Source: Smittia aterrima
Lineage: Eukaryota; Arthropoda; Insecta; Diptera; Chironomidae
Direction of reading: 5' to 3'
NCBI GenBank assembly: GCA_033063855.1
Contig: CP093831.1
Span: 13,826,001-13,890,000, forward strand
Length of the DNA stretch: 64,000 bases
Below the pieces are notes generated by a model. It was not told the origin of the DNA, ran no database searches, and saw only the letters and a list, made by a program, of their open reading frames with translations. A program made the translations under genes and the position numbers. This document shows positions 37,301 through 49,900 of this stretch, piece after piece (positions within the stretch are counted from its first letter, which is position 1; every line of letters starts with the position of its first letter).

Positions 37301-40300
37301 TATGGCATTTTTCGTGAACGCTAATTGATTGCCCTATCATGTGAAGCTCTTAACTTAGATTTTATTGTTCATAATTCGAAGCAAGGCACGCAGGTCGCCT
37401 TGAGGGAAGTTTATGATTTTCATGAGATGCAGGAAGTCTTCTCTCTGCATCAATTTAATTTCATCGCCTTTGTCTTGTTGATTTACAGTGTCGCAAAAGC
37501 ATGAGCTTGCGGATTAAAACTCTAATTACACTTCAGAGTTATGAGTTTCAAGTCAGAATTAATTGAGAAAGAAAAAATTACAGTTCGAGCGTGAAATTGT
37601 TTTGAGACATGAGCGGCCTTGGCAAGGCTGTTCATCTGACTGTTTTGATTCTCGTGCTCGAGACCAAGCACGATTCCTCTCGAGACACGTATCGTTAGAA
37701 TCTGACAAGAATTGCGTGCCAAAAAAAATGAAACAAACCATTAAGCTTAAGCTTAAGAAACTTGTTTAGTCTATTAACAAGATTGCCAGTCATCATTATC
37801 TCTTTAGAACTGTTTCATGACTCTATCTAATTTCAATGATCGATCGCGATCGCGTTTACGGATTTGATGAATCGTTCGCGTTGTTTTTCGCACTGATCTT
37901 GAGACAAACAACCAACACTTTTTCACGCCAACTTAGTCGAAACAAAAATTCATTCAATGCACTCAATTAGTGAAGTTTTTGCCTTTTTTGAGTCTGTGAA
38001 ACACTTTGTCAAAAAAATCATCGTTTGTCTTTCTAATTTATTCAATTCTCAGCGAATGATTAATCTTGGGATTATGATGTTTTTATTGTCCATTTATAAT
38101 TGCAAAGACTGCGTCGTAAGTTCGCTTGCTCGTTCTATTGACAATTCGCTGTGGGAATCGTGGCTTGTAAAGAACCTTCTCTGACTTGAGAATTTCGATC
38201 GTTACACACTTCGTCATCATAATAACGATTCGTTGCGCATGTTGAAGCTCTGTAACCAATTTAATGGACAAACGGCAGTGCTGGTTATGCTCGTTCGTTC
38301 ATTGTTGTGACTCAACCGGTCATTCAATCTCTTTTCAATATATGTGCATTAAAGCAGATTATGCAAAAAGAATCGAATTGAATCGCGATTCGCGAAGGAG
38401 AAACATTTATACGTGAAACTGTTACATTTGGTACACGATTTTAAATAAAATGTAGTGCAATGGAGCGATTGGATAATTGGTTTTTGTGCTTTGTGTCGAG
38501 CTCAGAAGCGTTTGGAATGTAAGCTCCGAATTTCGTTTTAATATCGCATGCATAATTAGCCGAGTTTCCTGATTAGAGAACCCGAAGCGTTCAAGCATGC
38601 GAGTGAATTGAACTGGTTTTGTATCAAGCTTCAAGTTCAAGAGATTGAAAGCGAGTTTTTTGGCATCAATCAAGGATAAGCCGATAATTTAATTCCACAA
38701 AACGTGGAAAAGGCATTCAACGCAAACAATGGCTTAAGTGTCAACATTATTGCCAATTAGATTCGGCTCAACTGATTCAGGAAATCCAAGTGAAAATGTG
38801 AACACTCAAAGTGAGACGACGACATGACAAATCAGTTTGAGGGGAAGGCAGCAAATATTGTCTCGCACGTCGCACGCATCCGACTCGGAGGTTTATTCTG
38901 GGAGTGTCAAATGCGGAACCAATGCCACATTGCTCCGCTGATCCATCAATTAATTTTAATTATATTATATTCTTAAATTAATTTGCGTTGCTGACATCGT
39001 GTTCGACATGGATTGCGATTCCGCTTCTCGTTAGCAATTCAACATTCCCCATTGCGTTATTAGAACTAGATCGCCGCCTTCAACAGCAGTCGCCTCATAT
39101 GCCACGCGATCGATCGCTAAACAACATTTAGGGATGGGCATGAGATTTAAATTGTAGCGCGCTGAGTAATTTCAGGCATTTAGCGGCTTTGCCTTTTTTT
39201 AATTCCTTTTAACTTAAGTCGCTCTAACTCACTCTCCAGCTCGATATTAATTGAATTGAAGGTCGCGTGCTCAATGGAAATCTTAATCGTCAACAAAACA
39301 TTTTCCAATTCGATTTCATAAAAATATTATTCAATAGCTCTCTTTGTACAACATGCTTCCATTCACATTGAGAGTGCACTTAGTTGCTTTTGTTGTTTCG
39401 CTTTGCACAAGCATCGTAAATATTTGGATAGAAAGTTTATTCCGCATCGACGTTAGATTAAGTTACAAGCTTGCACTTTGAAAGCGACGGCAGCGGTGTT
39501 CGTGATTATGCTTGATTGGAAAATTATTAAAATTGATGATGATCGGATTATGATTTGAATTTCTTTTTGCTTTTTACAGACTACACGATCGCCGAACCTC
39601 TTTGAGATTTCACCTCGCCCGTTTGCTGTGACGACGTCGCCAGTGCAGAGTCGTGGACAGTTCGGAAGCTTCGGGCAGGCGGGATCACGTCAAAGCAATT
39701 TCGGCTTCAATCACAACTTTCCAGGGCAATCAACGCAACGTCAGAACCCTTATTTAGACACGACAGGCTTCGGCGAGGTAATAATTCGCGTTATTTTTGA
39801 TTTCCCTTCTCCCTCTTGCTTCTATTCATTTACGAGATTGGCACAGTTTCAGTCAACCACATAATGCACTAATAATTTTCTCGGCAATTCTTTAGCTCAA
39901 TTGAACAGCGCGCGCAAAGAAGTAAACGAGCGACAAATGATTGGATTTCTCTCTCGTGCGCTTGTTACTTTTGTGCTACTTGAGTCACGAAAACAGAAGA
40001 AAAAGGAAAAACAGTCATTTAAGATCAAGCTGAATGAACTCGAGAAATTAAATTGCTATTTGATGATGTTGAGACTTGAAGTTTGATTGAATTGTGTAAT
40101 CAATGTGTCATTAGCTCCGCAAATATCTTTTACTTTTTTGCCATCGTCTTCTTTTCGATCATCATCGCCCACGATTGTTTTTCCCTTTCGACTTCACAAT
40201 TGATCGCTCGATTATATAAAAAATCATTTATTGTTCTGTTTAATTTCGACAATTGACTGTTAAGCAAGCCAAAAAGCTGATGAATTCGATTTATTCGTCG

Positions 40301-43300
40301 GTACGCAAATCAATGTGGGCTGGTTAATTAATTTTGGCATTTCCTGGGAGGCAAACGAAGAAGAAAAAAACAACAAATCGCTTTTGAATAATGAGATTCT
40401 GTCTTTCAATTTTTGTTTGTCTGTGAATCCTTTGACGATATTCAAAGGCAGCTAATTGAATGAAGTGACGGGCGTTTTCACTAGCCAATAATCAAATCGA
40501 CTTTGCGTTAATTCTTCCTTCATGCTTCGTTCCAGGTTCCACTTTTGGATGACTACGAAGAGAGACAGCCGTTTGTGCCGGCGCCACGACGCGGATCTGC
40601 AGAGCGAGCTCCTACGGAAGAACCGCGCAGCAACTTTAACGTTCCTAGTCAATCAAATAAAAGCAATCGCGAGAAGCTCATCGATAAACTGAAGGTGCGA
40701 CCAGTTTCGACGACCCCTGAACAGATCACGACAACTCAACGGTCCATCAAAGAGCATCAGCATGCGCCAGCGAAAAAAACTAAATACGCGCCAATCACTC
40801 GGTAATAAACGAGACCGCTTAAGCTTTTATTTTTGCTCTTCATCAAACATTTGTTAATTATTTTTAGAAGCACGACATCAAAACGACCTCAACCTAAAGC
40901 ATCTGACTCAAATGCTGAAATCAACGATCAAAAATACTCATTCTCCAAGAACAATAAAGTTAAATCCCCGATTCGTGAGCCGTTTGAAAGGCCCGTTCAT
41001 CAGTACCTCGTAAACATCACGCACAGTGCTGATTCAAGAAATTCCAATGATCTTTCGGTGAAGTCTCTTGAGCAATACCGCAAAGAAAACTCTCACGAGC
41101 TTGACGATGATGAGTTGGAGGAGTACGAAGAATACGAAGATGAAGATTATGGCGTAATTCTAACAGAGCAAGATAGAGTTGCTAAGGAGAAACCGACTGG
41201 TAAGACAACAGAATTGCCGACTACAACTGAACCCCAGACAACAACAATACCATCGACGACGACCTCTAAACCTGAGGACAACACGGTCATCATTTTTGAA
41301 AATTTCATTTTGCCGAATCGAAACGAAAAAGAAGAAGAGAACGACGAAGAAGAAAACGATGATATCGAGTACGAATATATTGATGAAGATGAGGCCTTAA
41401 CGACTGAGAAGCCGATCACAACAACGACGCCATCGATTGAAGATAAAACTACGACGCCAGATAAATTGGAGGTAACGACCTACAAACGAATCTTAGGACA
41501 ACAAGTCGTGTCAGTTGTCACATCAAAAACCATCGTGGAAGGGTCGACCCCTAAAGTTGAGGAGGAAACAACAACTGAAGAAGAAAACTATCCATCATCG
41601 ACTAAAGCGACACCAAAAAAATCCACGACCGAGGATTATTATGTCATCGCATCTGTTCAAACGAGTCGCAGCGTCTCCGGTGCGCACTTTTTGCCCTTCG
41701 AGCATGTCGAACAAGAAGAGAAGAAGAAGTCGCGAATCGAGTTGAGCAATAAGAAGCTCTTAGCTGAACACGAAAGTAACACTGAAGAGCCGGAAGCGAG
41801 AACAACTCAGATTACAGAGACGGAAAATGTTTCATCAGAGATTCAGGATGAAGAAGATTATCATTCGAACGAGGCCACTACAGTTGCTGGTATCGACGAT
41901 GCTCTGACAACATTGGCTACGACTCAGAAATATGCAGCAGTTCCATCAACTGAGAGCATCATCGACAAGCTCGATCGAGTTCAGTCTGACCTCTCACTTG
42001 GCGTCTTGAGCGGCGAGTTCCCAATCTTAAGAAATGTGTCTCCAAAGAAAGCGAAAACGGTCACCACTTCAAAACCAATTGCCGATGAGCCGGAAACTAT
42101 TAAAGAAGAAGAAGATGAAGTGAAAGAGGCAACGTCAATTCCAACGACTGTTAAACCTCTCGTGCTGATTAGAAAGTTTAGTCCAAAGTCAGCCGTTACC
42201 ACAACACGACGACCATCGACTACTCAAAAAGTTATTGTGAAATCCTCGACAACTGAAGAAGCAATCACCACAACTCCAAACACTTCGTCGTCTGAGTCGG
42301 GTCAACGTGTGAATAAAAAGATTTCTTTCGACGACATTGCACAAGACGATCTCGTTGGACTTCTCCCTGCAGGTTTCAAGCCAACTAATACGTTCAAGAA
42401 CAAGAAATTTTCGACGACTCAGGCGCCAAGTGTGAAAGACGAACCAATTCCAACGAAATCAAGAAATTCCACAATTAGTCGTTCATACAAAGCTAACTCG
42501 CCAACCTTGAACTCACCTGTACAGAAGAGCTTCAAAAATAAGGACAAGTTTGCTATTTCAAAGCCAGTGGAGGAGAACGAGACAGAGAATATTCCTAAGA
42601 AAGCTCTTAACAAATTGTTCACGACTTCATCTCCTTCACTTCCTTCTGATGATGTCGTTGACATTAAAAATCTTTTGCCTCCGGATTTCAAACCAATTAA
42701 CGATAGCGAGAAACTCGCAGTAATTCCTTTGGCCATTGACGACCTCAGTAAGTTTTTGCCACCAGGCTTTAAGCTTGACTCGTCGACTGAGTCTCCTCCA
42801 GCAACCGAACTTCCAAAAATTAAAATTCTTGATGAAGAAATTAGCAAGTTCCTCCCACCGGGCTATAAACCTCCAGCAGAGGAAAAGAAAACCGATGACA
42901 TTCTTTCGAGCATTTTGGGAAAAATCAAATTGCAAGAGAATTCTGATTTGCTTCCTTCTGATTTCAAGAAAGAAGCGGAAACTCCAGTTTATCGACCAGT
43001 CACAACTGAAGTTCCAACGACAACGAAAGGCGGTAAAGTAATTTTCCCAAGTCGATTAGGCAAGAAGCCTGGCGGTGGAAGAGTGACAACTCCAAAACCG
43101 CTTCATGCAGAAGGACCTAAAGCACCAGAGCTTGAAATAAGACGAGGTCCACCAACGAGAGCAACCACAGAGTTCACTGGATGGCCAACGAAACCAACAA
43201 CTCCAATTTCCATTGAGAGACTTCTCGAGTTGCAGAGAAATGCTATGGAAATAAATATCGCGGACTTATTACCAAAGTCAACAACTCCTGAGCCAACTAC

Positions 43301-44525
43301 AACATCCACGACCACAACCACTACAACACCTCGACCAACTCAGCCAACAGTTTGCAGACAAGAATGTAGCTTAGCCGCAACGATTCGAATTATCGATGGA
43401 GTTGAATGGTCACCAGAGCTCTTAACACATCACACTGACGAATACAAGAATTTAGCTGCTGAATTAGAAATTGAACTCAATGAAGTTTACAGCAATGCTC
43501 CAAGTCTTAAGCAATGGTTTAAGAAAGTTCAAATCGACAGTTTCAGCAAGGGAAGCGTTCTTGTCGATTATTTCGTTGAACTTTCAGAGATTCCAAAAGA
43601 CATTAACACAATTGAGATTAAAAGATTATTCCACGATGCTCTCGCTCCGGCGCAGCAAAAGAGTGAGCCGAAGTCAGAAGAAGAAGGATTCGCTCAGCCA
43701 ATCGTGAAAGAAGCTTTCAAGCTTGGGAATTTCCTTGTTGATCCCATCTCAACAGATTTCATTGGTAAGCTAATAAATGAAGTGTTTGAAATTTCATTGA
43801 GTAAACTCATTCATCTTTCAGTCATTCAAAAAGTGGCAACGCCACCAACAGACTTAGAAGACGAGGACACGCTCTTACCTCAATGGGCCGTTGCAATGAT
43901 AACAATAGGTTTATTGGCCGTGATTTGCGTCGTCTTATTCGGCATCGCAGTTGTAAGTTTTCGCACGTCTACTGCCATAGAAATATTTAATTCTATGTCA
44001 TCTTTTAATTCAATAGCTTGTGAGTAAAAAGAAGGCCGCCAAGAAGAAGTCCCCGACTCCATTAACAGCAGATATGCTGAATGAACTCAATAAGAATCAC
44101 ATGGGTGGGCTTGACAATTACGGTGCTGATGACGCTTATAATCTTGAAGATACTTGGGATGAGAGGCGACAAGACTTGAAGCCTAAAGTCAAGGTGAGAG
44201 TTCAACAATTTTCAGTTTCGATTGATTTTTAATTTACGAATATTTCTAGCGCTTCTCAACATCAAATCATGGAAGCAATCCAAACATTTATGACAGTTGG
44301 CGGTCGCAGCATCTTCAGCGCTACGAGCCTGATGAGTATTACTACGACTCGCATGATCCATTCAACGATCTTCAACCAAAGTATCAGCAGCAACAGAATC
44401 CGTATAGCGGCTCGAAGAGATTCATGGAGCCGAGCTGGCAAGACAGCGCTTATCCGCCCTATAATGGCAACAGTAGTCACAATTATAGCTCTAGGAGATT
44501 AAGAGATTACGATCAACATTTCTAA
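22398..44525 (+). CDS. Mucin-like SEA-domain single-pass membrane protein
   Basis: Eight exons: 22398-22470, 36431-36639, 39580-39777, 40536-40801, 40868-43764, 43822-43952, 44017-44193 and 44250-44525. Phases agree at every join and the product is 1408 residues. Exon 1 is a signal peptide (MRFKMFPIVFILLNAGLSLQ). A Gln-rich segment and a long Thr/Pro/Glu-rich region suited to O-glycosylation follow. Six LPPGFKP-like motifs lie at about residues 743-1046. A Cys-containing SEA-like domain spans about 1077-1190 (AATIRIIDGVEWSPEL ... IDSFSKGSVLVDYFVEL), then one membrane helix at about 1235-1257 (WAVAMITIGLLAVICVVLF). The cytoplasmic tail of about 150 residues is Lys-rich, then Tyr/Gln/Asp-rich. 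It is probably an epithelial apical surface mucin (inference). AATAAA lies at 44579-44584. The weakest link is exon 1, 14 kb away. Confidence 0.85.
22471..36430. other. 14-kb first intron of the SEA-domain gene
   Basis: No clear gene is nested here. Open frames of up to 141 codons occur (23034-23438 plus, 27234-27659 minus), but this number is expected by chance at this length and composition. Points of interest are a tRNA-like A/B-box pair at 25619-25685, a Cys-containing splice-bounded segment at 29311-29395 on the minus strand, and a 75-codon frame ending near 35932. Long first introns commonly hold enhancers, and the many CG-containing islands fit that (inference). Confidence 0.5.
36640..39579. 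other. 2.9-kb second intron of the SEA-domain gene
   Basis: No recognisable coding or RNA gene. A 12-bp palindrome CGATCGCGATCG lies at about 37843-37854. A minus-strand 83-codon frame at 38422-38673 has no family signal. Confidence 0.5.
39778..40535. other. 758-bp third intron of the SEA-domain gene
   Basis: Donor gtaata and acceptor ttccag. I see nothing else in it beyond short frames. Confidence 0.5.
43765..43821 (+). other. Stop-free, frame-preserving 57-bp intron
   Basis: GTAAGC donor and CATCTTTCAG acceptor are both strong. The length is divisible by three and there is no in-frame stop, so retention would add 19 residues between the SEA-like domain and the membrane helix, with one codon changed. 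Spliced and retained forms are both translatable. Confidence 0.7.
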
Positions 44526-46947
44526 TTTTAAATGTAATTGAAAAAAAATCATTTCATGTTTCGCCAACTTCTTTTGTAAATAAATTATTTAATTCCTTAA
44601 AAAAATGTTTTTTCATTTCTCTGAAACTAAAATAAAAGAGACTTTGGTTTAGGTTTGTCAACAACAACAACATCTTTATTTTATGTTCCCTTTTGTCTTC
44701 TTTGTTCTTTTAAAATTGTACATTCATATCATCAATAATTGTAAATTTGTTTTCATCGTAATAGCAATCTTTGCAATGATTATTGATAGGAAGTTTAAAT
44801 GTCATAAGGATTAATTGTATTCTGAGCAAGATTTGACAATCATTCTTAACACTTTGTAAGCATCTCATCTGACAAGACTTTTCTTCATTTCATCGAACAT
44901 GATAGAATATATTTGCGTTTGAGTTTCTATATAATTGTCCATTAAAATATCTTCTTAGTTTGACTCAAAAAGCTTCTAAAAGCTTTAATTACGGTAACAA
45001 ATCAGCTGCATCATTGTGTGGACACTTTAGCAATCTAAAGTTGAGCGCAGAAGTTTTTACTAAAATCTAATTCGTATATTTTGTCTAAGTAGATAAATAA
45101 ATATGTTTGCTCTAAGCATTGTTACATTTTGACCCCATGACCAGCTATTGACTTTTCAAGAAAAATTTACATCAAATGAAAAGTTTTCTTTCTTTTCTGT
45201 CTTTCAAGTGAAAGCTTAAATTGAAGAACTCATATTACAACAAGGAAAACTCTTGCGATTGTTTTGAGTGTGAGACGAAAAAATCTTCATTTGTCTTGTG
45301 TCCGCTAGTTATTGTCGATTCACAATAACTGGAGCATACAATTTGGAGCATTCAACTCAATGCGAAAAAAAAAAGATTTGCAATCGGTTTAAAAGCTTGA
45401 GTTTCCATCTAACAGAGAAAGCTTTTAAAAGCTTCGCAAATTTATATGATTTCTCTTGGTTATGCTTTAGCGTCCACAAACTACATTTTTTAATTTGGAT
45501 ATGCTGATTCGATTATGCCGAATGCGTACATTTGTTTGTCCATATATCAACCAAACAACTCAAGATTATTCCTGTACAACGCAATCTAATGGAATAACCA
45601 TAAAGAATAATTCACTTTTGCCATTGATTTTGATTGAGTCAGCAATTCATAGACTGAATTATGTAATGTGATACTCATGTGGATTAAAAGCTATAAATAT
45701 CATTTTAAACGATGGGGAATCCTTTCTGATAAAAATCGCAATTTGCCTTCATTGATTCATCAAGTTCAGTTTTGCAAAGTGTTTATTACTATAAATACAC
45801 ACGTCATAATTAAATATTCAGCATCATTTTTCAAACTTTTTTTTCTTCTACTTCAACACATCAAGATTTAAAGATTTTTCTCACATGATTTTATGGAACT
45901 TTTCAACACCTACAACACACAAATCTACGAGCTTTCGTGTTTTTTTGTCAACACCTACGATGACCTACAAAGCTTCTTTTAAAGCTTTCTCTCTAATCGA
46001 GAATTTTTTTGAAACCAAATTCGTTATCGAGTAAGGAAGATTTGAATCTTCAACAAGTTTGTAATCTTGGGGGTTTGTATTCCACATTCATTTATATTTT
46101 AAACATCAAATCTATTTTGATGGAAGAAGCTTAATCTCATGTTTATATATTTTCTAAGACTCAAAGTTAAATAATAAACAAAACCTCAATTTAGCAAGAA
46201 GAAAGAAAATTTGCAGCCATTCAAATTTTCTTTCTTGTTGACTTACTTTGACCATGTTACAAAGACCGTTTAGATTCATAAAGACATCAGCATCAAATTT
46301 TTCAATAACTTCTTCTTCCTCTGGGAACATTAAAACATTCAAAGTTCTGACTAAGTATGTGATAATTTATATTCTTTCAATAGAGAATTCATGTAATTTG
46401 TATGTATGACCAATGTTTAGACTCTTGAGTTTGCTGCTGACAGAAACATCAATAACAGCTCAAGCCATGATGTTGTTGAGATATTTTTAAAGTATTTCCT
46501 TTTCAGGATATAAATACTTGAGATATTAGAGTTAAAAGCTCGGCTTACGCAGGTATATTTGAGCTAAATATTACAATAAGTTAAAGGTTCTCATTCAAAT
46601 TTGCTTGACAATATTTTTTATAACAAAAATTTCGTAAAATATTTTTGAAAACATCAAGATTGTTAAAAGTTAAATGAATGAAACGACGATTTTCCTCTCA
46701 AAATATATTCATTGTCTTATTATCAAAGCTCCTCTGGGGTAGATTAAGGTAGATTGGACTCAGATGTTGATGTGCATTTGATAACAAGTGTTCTTGATTT
46801 GTTAAATTAAAGTCGATTGATTGTTATGGTTGTGATGATGGTGTGTGAACGGGGAAGTGAAACAATCATTAATCATATAAATGTAGATTTTTAAAAGCGA
46901 TCGCGGTTCCATTAAAGTTTGTTGTCTTGTTGTAGTGACGATGTTGA
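44526..46947. other. Gap between the SEA-domain gene and VMAT (convergent 3' ends)
   Basis: AT-rich. It contains three palindrome-like AAGCTT...AAGCTT clusters (44967, 45417, 45968), a 19-bp stem hairpin at 46195-46240, and a splice-bounded minus-strand segment at 46247-46350. No family-level gene is recognised. Confidence 0.5.
46195..46240. repeat. Inverted repeat (19-bp stem, 8-base loop)
   Basis: Left arm caagaagaaagaaaatttg at 46195-46213, loop cagccatt, right arm caaattttctttcttgttg at 46222-46240. Eighteen of nineteen positions pair. The stem is too short for a typical pre-miRNA; it could be a small element or a transcript-end structure. Confidence 0.6.
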
Positions 46948-49900
46948 CTACTCGTCATCGTCTTCGTTTTGATACGATTGATAGCGCACTTTTGATCGAT
47001 CTCCCGTTATCAATTGCTGAAAAATTTATTTCATGAAAATGCAATTCAAACAATCAAAGAAATCATGAAGTTTATTAAATAAAATCATAACAATTACAAC
47101 GAAAAACAATAAATAAAACTTATAACTTTGTTAAAAGATTCTCGGGGGACATAACGAGCTCTGTCGTCTTGTGAGAGATCGTCTCATCTCTTAGCTCAAG
47201 TGCAGCGTTATCCACGCCATCGGGGCTCACCTTTTTCTCTTCCTTAGTTGGTGGCGCTTTAAGCAGCAATAGCAACGGTGCATAACAGAAACATAAAATT
47301 CCCATACCGAACATCATCCACTCGAATCCAATGTTCTTCACTAACGTACCGCTGCGTTTGATAGGAAAAATGTGTGTTAAACAAATAATGAATGGATTTC
47401 ACTTGAGGATAATTATTTGTTTGGCATTACTCGAGTGTGAATGGATCCACTCGATAAAAGACAAAAGCAAAACCCTTTCCTGTAACTCACCTCAAAGCTG
47501 GTCCGATAGCAAAGCCCATACAGAAAGCGACATCGCCCAAAGCATAAACGCTTCCGTACACGGCCGAGTGTCGAATGTCTACGAGATAACCGAGTTCAGG
47601 CATCATACATGAGTCGACCATTCCAATTGCAAAGCCAAGTCCAGCGTTTGGGATAATCAGATGATACATTGATGTTGCTGATGGAATCTTTAAAGAAATT
47701 TATTGAATTTGCAATCAAAATTATTTCAGATTCACTCACGGCAATCAAACAACTGCCAATGACAGCAAGACCAATCAATGCTGCTCGCCATCGTCCAATT
47801 CTATGTCCAAGTGGTCCAAACAAGTTTGTTCCGATAAGATAACTGATCGAAGCTGGCAGGAATGTTACACCTTGCTCCCATCGCGATGCGTCCATCTAAA
47901 GAAATTTCAAAATCAAAGTTATCCAAACTAAGGTTATTAATAAAATTACGTACGTGATCCATCATCCAAATTGGAAGTGACGGCTCAAGCATTGCGATTC
48001 CCATGTTAGCGAATGTGATAGCTCCGGAAGCGATGAGAATGTAAGGGTCCATTACGAGAGCTTTCAGTGAAGGAGCTTCAGTCTCACAAAGTGTAACTGA
48101 CGGTTGCATCATGAAGAGTTGAAGCATTCCATCGCCCAGAGCAAGAATCGAAAGAATCAAGAACGGAGCAGATTTACCAACAAACTCATACATGATTCCA
48201 CCAAATGGCGGTCCGATTAAAACTCCAAGCGCGAGGCCACCAAGAGCTATTCCCATTGCATTTCCACGCTCCTTGTCATCAGTATAGCGATCCGCCAACA
48301 TTCCCATTCCCGACACAGACGAGCAGGACGAGCCAATGCCCTGAAGTGCTCGAGCGATAAAGAGAATCGGATAAGTCCGGCCAAAAGCAAATACTACAAC
48401 CAAATAAGGATTTTAATCGAGTTTCAAAGATTTCTTATCGAAATATTTACTCAGCGTTGAGAGGAACATGATAACAAAACCTGCAAACATTGGAATACTG
48501 TAACCGATTCTAAAGAAAGAAAAAGAGAATTATTGTTTGTAAAGTTCTTGAGAGGATTGATTGAATCTTTTTGTTACTTGTGAGTCAAAGGTCCGACGAT
48601 TGGGTTAACAAGCAGTTGAACGAAAGCTTTAGAAGCAAACATCAAGCCGACTTCAGCCGTTTCATCGACGAGCTCTTTGTGACGCTCTTCTCGTTCCGCG
48701 TACCAACTGACATTGTCTAAGAAGTGAAGTGATTAGCTTGAGTGTATTCGAAGAGAATCTCAAACTCAAATACCATAGCCAGCCGTTGTGAACTCAGATC
48801 CTTCCACCTCGTTGCCTGAAAGTGCTGTCATTGGTGGAGGATATTTGGAGAAGCTTGAGAGTGGAGCATCGGGATGTCGAATATCATAAAGAAACTCGGG
48901 GATGATGGGAACTGTTAAATGATGAAAGTAAAGTTAATTAAATGCTTTTTCTAAAGTGTTTCATGAACTCAAACGGATAAGAGGAGAAAAGAAAAATGTT
49001 CCTGGAAAATCTCTCACAATAAATCATTCACGTTTAAACATCATCTTGCTTCTTCAAGTCTTTAACTCCCGCAATGATTGTAAATACAGAACGAGAAAGA
49101 GAAAGAAAGAAGTGTTAAATAAAACATGAACCGCTCGACTCTTCGTCTTCTCAAGCTAAACATTAAATAAAGCAGAAGGAAAATCTCGAGTAGAAAAAAA
49201 AGAACTCAAGAGGAGGGAAATTTATGTTTGATTTTCTCTTTCTCGACCGCTCTTTACCGACGGAATTGTTGGCTTCTTCAGAAAGGACGACAACAAACGA
49301 TTTTCTTTCTTGTGGCGAAAAGCGATTTTTTTTTCTATTTCACTAATTCGAAGTCACTCGAGACCCTGCCATCCACTAAGAACCAAATCAAACAAATCGT
49401 CAAATAGAGAAACATAAAAAAGAAATTTCACTTGAATGCTTTTGAATCAGTCAGACGGCACATTGTTTATTGAGAAGGAGAGTCGTGAATGAGAAATGTT
49501 AGGCAACAGTGTTTGATAAGTGGTCAAACATTAATTTCGCCGTTTAAACTACGACTGTTTATCTTTTTCCTCTCCTCCAACGAATGAAACTTGAGATTCA
49601 CCCTCAGACACCTAGTTTCACTAAAGATTTCTCTTCCGCAATCCGGTAAACAAACACGAGCTATCAGAGAATGCTTTCCAATTTTCTTAAATGAAAAACT
49701 AAATTTATGATAATGAAAATCAACCGGAATGATAAGAAAAATCGTTGGGTTAGTGGAGAAAGAACTCGCTCACTCTTCGATAATAAATTGGCAATTTATG
49801 CACATGTCATTAACACATTACCGAACGATACATTAAGCAGAGGCTTTCCTCTCTCACTTTGCTTTATTTGTTCAAGTGTTTGCCTCTTGTTTTAAGTAAT

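Noticed and set aside
42419..42847. 142-codon minus-strand frame
   Set aside because: Antisense shadow of the Thr/Ser-rich coding exon.
47801..47940. Continuation of the VMAT frame past 47954
   Set aside because: This is the intron after MMDH read through, followed by the next exon in the wrong frame; the donor GTACGT and acceptor TTTAG restore the family sequence.
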